From Micromonospora radicis (lineage in GTDB: Bacteria; Actinomycetota; Actinomycetes; Mycobacteriales; Micromonosporaceae), in contig NZ_QXEC01000009.1 in assembly GCF_003583405.1 (NCBI RefSeq), positions 124,001-188,000 of the forward strand: a stretch of 64,000 nt of DNA, in the 5' to 3' direction. The position numbers were made by a program, and so were the translations under genes. Under the pieces are notes generated by a model. It worked only from the letters and a program-made list of their open reading frames with translations, did no database searches and had not been told where the DNA came from. This document shows positions 21,272-33,400 of this stretch, in pieces; position 1 is the stretch's first letter; each line of letters opens with the position of its first letter.

Positions 21272-24013
21272 ATGGCCCATCGGAGCTTGAGCCGCCTACT
21301 ACTCACGGCGTTCGGCGTCAGCCTGCTGGCCGGGGCCGGTCAGCTCGGCCTCGCGTTCGGCTTCGGCATCGTCCGGCTGACCGGCGAGTTCAGCGGTGCC
21401 ACCGTCAACCAGTGGCCGGCCCAGCTCGTCTGGGCCGGCTGGTTCGCGGCGAACGCCGCCGTCGTCGGTGCCGTACTCACCGAGCGACTGGCGCGACCCG
21501 ACGCCGAACTCACCGGCACCGGCCGGCAACTGGCGGTGGCCGGCAGCGCCGCCCTCGGTGCCACGGTCGTGGCGCCGTTGTGCATGCAACCGGCCCGCAG
21601 CGCCGAACTCATCTCGGTCGACCCGGTCTGGGCCGTGGCCATCTGCGCCGTCCTCGGCGCGGTGGTCGGCGCCGGAGCCGCCGTGGCCGTACTGGTCCGG
21701 CCGCCGTTGGCCTGGAACATGGCCGCCGTGGCGGGTGCGGCGTGGCTGATCGCGCTGCTGTCGGTGATTCCGTCGCTGGGTGCCAGCGGACCGTTGACCC
21801 CGGTACGCCTCGGTGTCCTGGAGCCGGCCTGGCTCGCCGCCGGCGCCACCCAGCAACTCGCGCTGCTGATCCTGCCGCTGGTGGCGCTGCTGGCCGGCGC
21901 GGTGACCGGCACGATGTCCCGGTGGCGCGGGCACCCGGCGCTGGTCAGCGGCGCGAGCGGGGTGGTCGGCCCGGTGCTGGTGGCGTTCGCCTACCTGACC
22001 GCCGGGCCGGGCGACGCGGCCGACCGTTACCAGCTCTCGCCCTACTACGGCGCCCTGATCGCGGTCGCCGTCGGCGCGCTCGGTTCGACCGCCGCGACGT
22101 TCCTGCCCTGGGCGCCCGGCGCCGCCGGCGGCTCGCGGCCCATCGAGCCGACCGCCATCCTCAAGCCGCTGCCCGCGGTACCCACGTCGCGCCCGCCGGC
22201 CGGCCGCCCGGCCGACCAGCCGCGCACCCCGGCCCCCACGCCACCGCACTGGCACTGGCCGGACGACAGCAGTCCCCGCCCGTCCGCCGGTGCCGGCCCG
22301 GCTGCGACCGGGATCGTGGCCGCGGCACCGCCCCTGGCGGAGACCGTCTCGACGGGCGTCGGCCACGCGTCGGATGCCGGCTCCGGACCCGCCCGCAACC
22401 CGGCACCCGACGACAGCCCGGGATCCGACGACCGTCCGGCCGGGGACGACAGCCCGGGATCCGACGACCGTCCGGCCGGGGACGACAGCCCGGCAGCGGA
22501 TGCCGCACCCGAAGCGGTAACGGCCCACGCCGACGACGCACCCACGATCGACGGCTTGATCGACGCGGCCGCGACGACGGACGAGGACCGGAAAGCGTCC
22601 ACGGCGGGTGCCCCGGAGGTCGCCGCGCCGGTCGACCCGGCGCCGGTGGGTGACGGCAGCGACCCGGCGCCGGTGGGTGACGGCAGCGACCCGGCGCCGG
22701 TGGGTGACGGCAGCGACCCGGCGCCGGTGGGTGACGGCAGCGACCTGCCGACGGTGGTACGACGCCCGCAGCGCCCGGCCGACTCGGCGCCCCAGCCGGC
22801 CCGGTCCGGTGGGCAGCCGACCGGCCCGACGCCCCAGTCCGCGCCGACAGCCGAGCCGACACCGGCGGCTACCTCCTCCGGCGCCGCACCCGCGCCCCGG
22901 CGGACCCGCCGGCCCCGGGCGAACGAGGGCACGCCGGTTCCGGCGGCTCCCCCAGAACAGGCCCGCGGCACGGGCACGCCGCGCACCACCGGCGCCGCCG
23001 CCGACCTCCCGGCCGACGGCTCCCTCCCCGCCGACGGCAGCAGCGCCCCCGTTCCGGCCGACGACGCCACCGGAGTGGCCCCGGAGGCCCGCACCGGTCT
23101 CGCCACCGGTCCGGACGTGCACTCCGGTCCGGCCACCGGGCCGGGTGTCGACGCCGTGCCGGTCCCGCATACCGGCGCCGAGCACGCCACGCAACTCCAG
23201 GTCGACGCCGCGACACCGGAACCTCGCCCGGCCAGCGACGAGGACGAGCCCACCACGGCGGTACGGCCCGAGCCGGCACCACGGCCCCGACACCGGCTGA
23301 TGCTGCCCGACCTCAAGCCGGGCACCCCGTGGAACGCCTTCGCCGTCGCCCGCCCGGCCGATTCCCCGCCGACCGGTGACCTGGCCGCCTCGGCCACGCC
23401 GGGTACCGGCGTCGCCGTGCCGCGAGCCGAACTCGCCGGTCCGGACACGTCCGATCCCGCTGACCCGACGGCCACCGGCGGGCCAGCCTCCGACGGCAGC
23501 CGCGCTTCCGACGGCGCCGACCCGAGCGGCCCCGCGACGACGACCTCGGTCGAGCAGCCGGCAGCCCCGGCGGCCACACCGACCGGACCGACCGGACCGA
23601 CCGGACCGACCACGCCGACCGGACCGACCACAATGACCACGCCGACCGGGCCGGATCCGGCGGCGGCGGCACGTGAGGTGTCGGCCGCCTTCGCCGTCAC
23701 CCCGGTGGTCTCGACCGATCCGGCCAGCACCGCCCGTGACCTCTCCGCGGCCTTCACCAAGCCGCCCGCCGTGGCCCGCCCCGAGGACGTCCAGCCCAGC
23801 GGTGACCGGGACAGGGGTCGGCGCGGCCTGTTCCGCCGGAACTGGTCGCGCTCCGGCGACCCGGCCACCGCTGACGACGAACCGCTGCCGGCGCAGGACG
23901 AGGAGTACGTCGACTGGGTGGCCGGGCTGGGCCGGTCCGAGGACGACGAGGAGCCGGCGCCGAAGAAGCCCCGGCGCTCGCTGCGCTCGACCGGCCGGCA
24001 TCACCGGGACTGA
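21272..24013 (+). CDS. Membrane protein with long disordered repeat-rich tail, function unknown
   Basis: A 913-residue protein. Residues 1 to about 285 are very hydrophobic with seven or eight membrane helices (first LLLTAFGVSLLAGAGQLGLAFGF). Residues 290-910 are low-complexity (Pro, Ala, Thr, Asp, Gly). They include two copies of a 12-residue DDSPGSDDRPAG unit (about 380-403), four copies of DPAPVGDGS (455-490) and a run of PTGPTGPT. The end is charged (EEYVDWVAGLGRSEDDEEPAPKK, then basic). No known domain is recognised. I prefer ATG 21272 because a -10-like element sits 7 nt upstream; GTG 21245 is the alternative. It could be a cell-envelope or division-linked protein, but this is not shown. 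Confidence 0.75.
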   Translation: MAHRSLSRLLLTAFGVSLLAGAGQLGLAFGFGIVRLTGEFSGATVNQWPAQLVWAGWFAANAAVVGAVLTERLARPDAELTGTGRQLAVAGSAALGATVVAPLCMQPARSAELISVDPVWAVAICAVLGAVVGAGAAVAVLVRPPLAWNMAAVAGAAWLIALLSVIPSLGASGPLTPVRLGVLEPAWLAAGATQQLALLILPLVALLAGAVTGTMSRWRGHPALVSGASGVVGPVLVAFAYLTAGPGDAADRYQLSPYYGALIAVAVGALGSTAATFLPWAPGAAGGSRPIEPTAILKPLPAVPTSRPPAGRPADQPRTPAPTPPHWHWPDDSSPRPSAGAGPAATGIVAAAPPLAETVSTGVGHASDAGSGPARNPAPDDSPGSDDRPAGDDSPGSDDRPAGDDSPAADAAPEAVTAHADDAPTIDGLIDAAATTDEDRKASTAGAPEVAAPVDPAPVGDGSDPAPVGDGSDPAPVGDGSDPAPVGDGSDLPTVVRRPQRPADSAPQPARSGGQPTGPTPQSAPTAEPTPAATSSGAAPAPRRTRRPRANEGTPVPAAPPEQARGTGTPRTTGAAADLPADGSLPADGSSAPVPADDATGVAPEARTGLATGPDVHSGPATGPGVDAVPVPHTGAEHATQLQVDAATPEPRPASDEDEPTTAVRPEPAPRPRHRLMLPDLKPGTPWNAFAVARPADSPPTGDLAASATPGTGVAVPRAELAGPDTSDPADPTATGGPASDGSRASDGADPSGPATTTSVEQPAAPAATPTGPTGPTGPTTPTGPTTMTTPTGPDPAAAAREVSAAFAVTPVVSTDPASTARDLSAAFTKPPAVARPEDVQPSGDRDRGRRGLFRRNWSRSGDPATADDEPLPAQDEEYVDWVAGLGRSEDDEEPAPKKPRRSLRSTGRHHRD
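22409..22496 (+). repeat. 36-bp tandem repeat (two full copies plus a partial)
   Basis: Identical 36-bp units at 22409-22444 and 22445-22480, then a third copy that matches for only about 14 nt. They encode DDSPGSDDRPAG repeats in the tail of the membrane protein. Identity at the DNA level implies recent duplication. Confidence 0.95.
22634..22741 (+). repeat. 27-bp tandem repeat, four identical copies
   Basis: Four perfect copies at 22634-22660, 22661-22687, 22688-22714 and 22715-22741 encode (DPAPVGDGS)x4. A fifth begins (GACCTGCC...) but diverges. Copy number probably varies between strains. Confidence 0.97.
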
Positions 24014-24049
24014 CCCCTCGCCCCGCCCGTCCGGACCGGCCCCGGCCGG

Positions 24050-28152
<4,103 letters not shown>

Positions 28153-28184
28153 CCTCGGCCTCCTCCCCTTCGACGTCGGATCTC

Positions 28185-29303
28185 TCAGGTGGTCCGGAAC
28201 CGGTCCGCCCGGAAGGGCGCGAGCAGCGGCTCGGCGACGCCCGCCCCGGTGATCAGGTCGGCGACCAGATCCGCGGTGATCGGCGTGAGCACGATGCCGT
28301 GCCGGTGGTGGCCGGTGGCCGCCAGCACACCCGGCCGGCCGGGCAGCGGCCCGAGGATCGGGGCGTTGTCCGGCGTACCGGGGCGCAGCCCGGCGATCGT
28401 CTCCACCAGGTCGTACTCCGCCAGTTCGGGCAGCAGGTCGGTGGCGGCCCGCAGCAGTCGCAGCACCGCCGCGGCGGTGACCGTCCGGTCGGTGCGTTCC
28501 TCGACGGTGGCGCCGACCACCACCTCACCGTTCTCGCGCGGGACCAGGTAGACCTGCTCGCCGTCGGCGTACCCCCGGATGACGTGCCGGAAGCCCGGCG
28601 GGCCGCCGTCGGGCGTACGCAGCCGCAGCACCTGGCCCTTGACCGGGCGGACCGGCAGTCCGGTCAGGGCGGCGGCGCCGCAGCCGGCGGCCACGACGGT
28701 CGTCCCGGCCACCACGTCGGAGAGTCGCCGGACCGGTTCGGCCACCAACACCGCACCGGCCCGTTCGGCGGCGAGCCGCAGCGCCGGCACCAGCCGACGC
28801 GGGTCGACCTGGTGGTCGGTGGCGGCGAGCGCGCCACCGCGGACCCGGGGTGCCAGCGCCGGTTCGCGCTCGCGCAGCTGCGAGGGGCGCAGCGGCGTCA
28901 CCGGCAGGCCGAGCCCCTGTTGGTACGCCCACAGTCGCCGCGCCTCGGCCAGGTCGTCGGCGGTGAGACCGACCATCAGGGTGCCCTCGGTCCGGTAGCC
29001 GATGTCGTGCCCGGTCGCCTCGGTCAGCTCGGCGGCGAACTCCGGCCACCGGCCGGCGGACTCGGTGAGCAGCCGGGTCAGTTCCCGTTCACCGAAGTAC
29101 GCCTCGGCCACCGGCGCCAGCATCCCCGCGGCCACCCCGGAGGCGCCGGATCCCGGCGCCGGATCGTGCACGACGACCCGCAGTCCCCGGGCCGCGCACC
29201 GCCAGGCGACCGCCAACCCGATCGGCCCCCCGCCCACCACCGCCACCTCCGGTGCGAGGAACGGGTCCGCGCCTGCGGTAGCGGAAGGGTCCCCGCTCAA
29301 CAC
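28185..29303 (-). CDS. thiO: Glycine oxidase
   Basis: A 372-residue FAD-dependent D-amino-acid-oxidase-family enzyme that makes dehydroglycine for ThiG. FAD-binding motif VAVVGGGPIGLAVAWRCAARG lies near the N-terminus (split: VVGGGPIGLA); the C-terminal segment is IAGLRPGTPDNAPILG then GHHRHGIVLTPITADLVADLI. The GTG start at 29303 overlaps thiE by 7 nt; a TTG one codon later overlaps by 4. A GGGAG precedes it. Confidence 0.93.
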   Translation of the reverse strand: MLSGDPSATAGADPFLAPEVAVVGGGPIGLAVAWRCAARGLRVVVHDPAPGSGASGVAAGMLAPVAEAYFGERELTRLLTESAGRWPEFAAELTEATGHDIGYRTEGTLMVGLTADDLAEARRLWAYQQGLGLPVTPLRPSQLREREPALAPRVRGGALAATDHQVDPRRLVPALRLAAERAGAVLVAEPVRRLSDVVAGTTVVAAGCGAAALTGLPVRPVKGQVLRLRTPDGGPPGFRHVIRGYADGEQVYLVPRENGEVVVGATVEERTDRTVTAAAVLRLLRAATDLLPELAEYDLVETIAGLRPGTPDNAPILGPLPGRPGVLAATGHHRHGIVLTPITADLVADLITGAGVAEPLLAPFRADRFRTT

Positions 29304-29923
29304 GTCAGCTCCCGGATCAGCGCGGCGGCGGTGCGGGCCGGATCGTCGGCACCGGAGAGCGCGCCGACCACCGCCACCCCGTACGCCCCGGCGGCGCGCA
29401 GCGCCCGCACGTCCTCGCCGGTCACTCCCCCGATGGCGAGCACCGGTACCCCGACCACCTCGGCCACCGCCCGTACGCCCGCCGCGCCGATCGCCGGTGG
29501 CAGCCCGTCCTTGGTGCTGGTGGCGCGGTACGGGCCGACGCCCAGGTAGCTGGCGCCGGCGCTGACCGCCGCGGTGGCGGTAACCGGTTCCCGGGCGGTG
29601 GCGCCCAGCACGGCGGCCGGCCCGAGTACCCGCCGCGCGGCGGTCACCGGCAGATCGTCGGCGCCGACGTGGCCACCGTCCGCACCGACCGCCAGGGCCA
29701 CGTGCAACCGGTCGTTGACCAGGCAGCTGACCTCGTACGGCCGGCACAGTTCGACCACCCGCCGGGCCAGGTCGTACGCCTGCCGGTCGGTCGCGCCGTC
29801 CTCGACCCGGACCTGGACGACGAGTTCGGCGTGGGCCACCGGCAGTACGGCGCCGAGCACGGCGAGCGGACGTCGCCCGGCTCGGGTGTCGGTGATCAGA
29901 TGCAGTCGTCCCAGGGACGGCAC
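29297..29923 (-). CDS. thiE: Thiamine-phosphate synthase
   Basis: A 208-residue TIM-barrel that couples HMP-PP with thiazole phosphate to thiamine phosphate. Canonical motifs are present: VVQVRVEDG, SCLVNDRLHVAL, GGHVGADDLP, LGATAREPV, SYLGVGPYRATSTKDG and VLAIGGVT. GTG start with GGGAGGAGC upstream. It is the first gene after the TPP riboswitch, and its ribosome-binding site abuts the riboswitch 3' end, so it may be the primary translational target. Confidence 0.95.
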   Translation of the reverse strand: MPSLGRLHLITDTRAGRRPLAVLGAVLPVAHAELVVQVRVEDGATDRQAYDLARRVVELCRPYEVSCLVNDRLHVALAVGADGGHVGADDLPVTAARRVLGPAAVLGATAREPVTATAAVSAGASYLGVGPYRATSTKDGLPPAIGAAGVRAVAEVVGVPVLAIGGVTGEDVRALRAAGAYGVAVVGALSGADDPARTAAALIRELTC

Positions 29924-29932
29924 GGCAACGCT

Positions 29933-30022
29933 CCTCCCTGCGCCGGCATTACCCGGATCAGGTTCGACGGTCGGGGGCTCACAGCCCCCCTCTCAGCCCG
30001 GTCGACCGGGCTCCCGTGGGTC
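29933..30022 (-). ncRNA. TPP riboswitch (THI element)
   Basis: The minus strand carries the THI-box conserved blocks in order: CCACGGGAGCC, GGGCTGAGAGG, CGACCGTCGAACCTGATC, and CGGGTAATGCCGGCGCAGGGAGG. The variable P3 hairpin (GGGGGCTGTGAGCCCCC) lies between. The last block runs straight into the thiE ribosome-binding site. Binding of thiamine pyrophosphate should hide the Shine-Dalgarno and lower expression of the thi operon. Confidence 0.96.
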
Positions 30023-30033
30023 ACTTGGGTGTC

Positions 30034-30062
30034 ACCGTACGGCAGATCCGCCGGGCTGCCAA
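30034..30062 (-). promoter_or_regulatory. Promoter of the thiamine operon
   Basis: Minus strand TTGGCA (30062-30057), 17-nt spacer, TACGGT (30039-30034). The predicted start, about 30027, is right at the 5' edge of the TPP aptamer, which fits well. Confidence 0.65.
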
Positions 30063-30439
30063 GGTGCGGGTCCGTCGGCTGCGGGGCGCCGTCGGCGTGC
30101 CCGGAGGCGCCGGTCGATGCGGCGCGAGGCGTCGGATGGAAGGGCCGCGTCGTGTCGGGACCGGGGCGTGCCGGTGCCGGGGAGGTAACGAGGGAGCCTC
30201 TTCCGTCACCAGAGGCCGGGCGCTTTGCCCGCTCCGAAACAAAATGTCACCCGATGTTGCTGAAACGTTACCAATCGAGACCTTGCCATGAACCGATTTA
30301 GCGGAATTAATTTGTTCAACGAGTTGCCCTAATGCCGGACGGATGCCCTGGCAAGGTGTTCCGCCCGGTGCCACCTGGGACGGTACTTCGGCGAACCGGC
30401 CCCCGCGACCCCTGTCCAGTAAGGACAAAGGAGACCGGA
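30063..30439. other. Upstream region of the secreted ThuA/dehydrogenase gene
   Basis: A 377-bp stretch with no gene. The right half (30225-30335) is unusually AT-rich for this genome (GAAACAAAATG; GGAATTAATTTG) and probably holds the promoter of the secreted protein. TGAAACGTTACC (30261-30272) is a partial match to LacI-family operators. AAGGAG (30428-30433) serves the GTG at 30440. I could not assign a confident -35/-10 pair. Confidence 0.45.
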
Positions 30440-33400
30440 GTGTCCCAAACACGCCGTGCCCGCGTACCCATCACCGCAACGCTTCTCAGCCTCGGCCTCG
30501 CCGCGACCGGCCTTGTCGGCGCACCCGCCGCACAGGCCGCGCCGAGCACCAAGAATGTCGCGCAGAACAGCACCGTCCCACAGGCCGCGCCCGCCGCGGC
30601 CCCGAACGACGCAGCCGACGACTTCTCGGTCCTGGTCTTCTCCAAGACCGCCGGTTTCCGGCACGACTCGATCCCGACCGGTATCGCCGCCATCCAGCAA
30701 CTCGGCGCGACCAACGGATTCACCGTCGACACCACCGAGGACAGCGCCACCTTCACCGACGAGAACCTGGCCCGCTACCAGGCGGTGATCTGGCTCTCCA
30801 CCACCGGTGACGTGCTCAACGCCGAGCAGCAGCAGGCGTTCGAGCGCTACGTCCAGGCCGGCGGCGGCTACGCCGGCATCCACGCCGCCTCCGACACCGA
30901 GTACGACTGGCCCTGGTACGGCGAGCTGGTGGGCGCCTACTTCGCCAGCCACCCGGCGAACCAGACGGCCACCGTCAAGGTGGAGGACCAGGCCCACGAG
31001 TCAACCGCCCACCTGCCGGAACGCTGGTCCCGGTACGACGAGTGGTACAACTACCGGACCAACCCGCGCGGCAAGGTGCACGTGCTGGCCACCCTCGACG
31101 AGCGCAGCTACAACGCGGGCGCCGGTGCGATGGGCCACGACCACCCGATCGCCTGGTGTCAGGACTACGACGGCGGCCGGGCCTGGTACACCGGCGGCGG
31201 GCACACCCGCGAGTCGTACGCCGAGCCGGAGTTCCTCCAGCACCTGCTGGGCGGCATCCGGACCGCCGCCGGGGTGAGCGGCGCGGACTGCCGTGCCTCG
31301 CTGACGTCGAGCTTCGAGAAGGTCACGCTGGACAGCAACACCAGCAACCCGATGGAGCTGGACATCGCTCCCGACGGTCGGGTCTTCTACATCGAGCGCG
31401 ACGGCCGGGTCCAGATCATCAAGCCGGACACCGGCAACACGGTCACCGCCATCAACCTCGACGTCTTCACCGGCAACGAGGACGGCCTGATCGGCATCCG
31501 GCTCGACCCCGACTTCGCCACCAACAACTGGGTGTACCTCTACTACGCCCCGAACGACGGGATCGCGCGCAACCTGCTGTCCCGGTTCACGGTCACCGGT
31601 GACACGATCGACCGGGCCAGCGAGAAGCAGGTACTGCGGGTCGACACGCAGCGCAACACCTGCTGCCACGCGGGCGGGACGATGACCTTCGACTCCGCCG
31701 GCAACCTCTACCTGGCCACCGGCGACAACACCAACCCGTTCTCGTCCGACGCGTTCACCCCGATCGACGAGCGGCCGGGCCGCAAGGACTACGACGCGCA
31801 GGGCAGCTCCGGCAACACCAACGACCTGCGCGGCAAGGTGATCCGGATCCACCCGGAGGACGACGGGACGTACACCATCCCGGAGGGCAACCTGTTCCCG
31901 CCGGGCACCGACAAGACCCGCCCCGAGATCTACGCGATGGGCTTCCGGAACCCGTTCCGGATGGGTATCGACCCCGCCACGAACGTGCTCTACGTGGCCG
32001 ACTACGGACCCGACGCCGGCTCGGCGAACCCGAACCGGGGGCCGGAGGGCCTGGTCGAGTGGAACATCGTCGACCAGCCCGGCAACTTCGGCTGGCCGTA
32101 CTGCACCGGGCCGAACCGGGCGTACAACGACTACCAGTTCCCCTCCGGTCCGTCCGGCGCGAAGTTCGACTGCGCGAACCTGGTGAACGACTCGCCGAAC
32201 AACACCGGCCTGACCAACCTGCCGCCGGCGATCCCGGCCACCGTCGACTACGGCTACGCCACCAACCCGCTCTTCCCGGAGATCGGCGGCGGTGGTGCGC
32301 CGATGGGTGGACCGGTCTACCGGTACGACGCCGACCTCGCCTCGGACCGCAAGTGGCCGGCGTACTTCGACGGCAAGGCGCTGTTCGGTGAGTGGAACCA
32401 GTCGCGGATGTACACCATGCAGGTCACCCAGGACGGCAAGTCCCTGGTGGACATCAACCGCCTGCTGGAGGGCATGACCTTCATCCGGCCGATGGACTTC
32501 GAGTTCGGCCCCGACGGCGCGATGTACCTGATCGAGTGGGGCAGCGGCTTCGGCGGCAACAACGACAACTCCGGGGTCTACCGGATCGACTACATCGCCG
32601 GTGACCGGGCTCCGATCGCGATGGCCAGCGCCGACCCGAACTCCGGTCCGGCACCGCTGACCGTCAACTTCTCCAGCGCCGGTTCCCGCGACCCCGACGG
32701 CGGAGCGCTCAGCTACGCCTGGACGTTCGGTGACGGCAACACCTCCGACGAGGCCAACCCCACCCACACGTACGCCTCGGCGGGCAACTTCAACGCCCAG
32801 CTCACCGTCACCAACCCCAAGGGCCGGACCGCGGTGGCCAACGTGCCGGTCACCGTCGGCAACACCGCGCCGACGGTCACCATCGAGTTCCCGCCGGACG
32901 GCGGCTTCTTCGACTGGGGTGACCAGGTCAGGTACACCATCAAGGTGACCGACCCGGAGGACGGCGAGATCGACTGCGCCGACGTGGAACTCCAGGTGCT
33001 CCTCGGCCACGACGAGCACGCGCACCCGCTGGAGCAGCACACCGGCTGCGAGGGTGTGGTGCAGACCCAGCTCGCCGCCGGGCACGGCGCCGAGGCCAAC
33101 GTGTTCACCGTGCTGGAGGCGACCTACACCGACCGGGGTGGTGCCGGCGGCGCCGGTCCGCTCACCGGCCGGGCGCTGGAGATCCTGCAGCCGAAGCGCA
33201 AGCAGGCCGAGTACTACTCCAACACCGGCCGGGTGGCCGGCAGCACCGGCGGCGGCGACCCGGGCGTGGGCAAGGAAGCCACCGGGGACACCGCCGGTGG
33301 CGGTGACAACATCGGCTGGATCGAGGACGGCGACTGGTGGTCGGTCGAGCCAGCGAGCCTGAGCGGGATCGACGCGATCCGCTTCCGGGTCGCCTCGGCC

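Noticed and set aside
21299..24004. Minus-strand 901-codon open frame opposite the repeat membrane protein
   Set aside because: Pure mirror of a GC-rich gene; no start signal, no family resemblance, and repeats make it low-complexity.
30261..30272. LacI-family operator before the secreted protein gene
   Set aside because: Only the left half matches; the palindrome is incomplete (TGAAAC/GTTACC), so I do not claim an operator.
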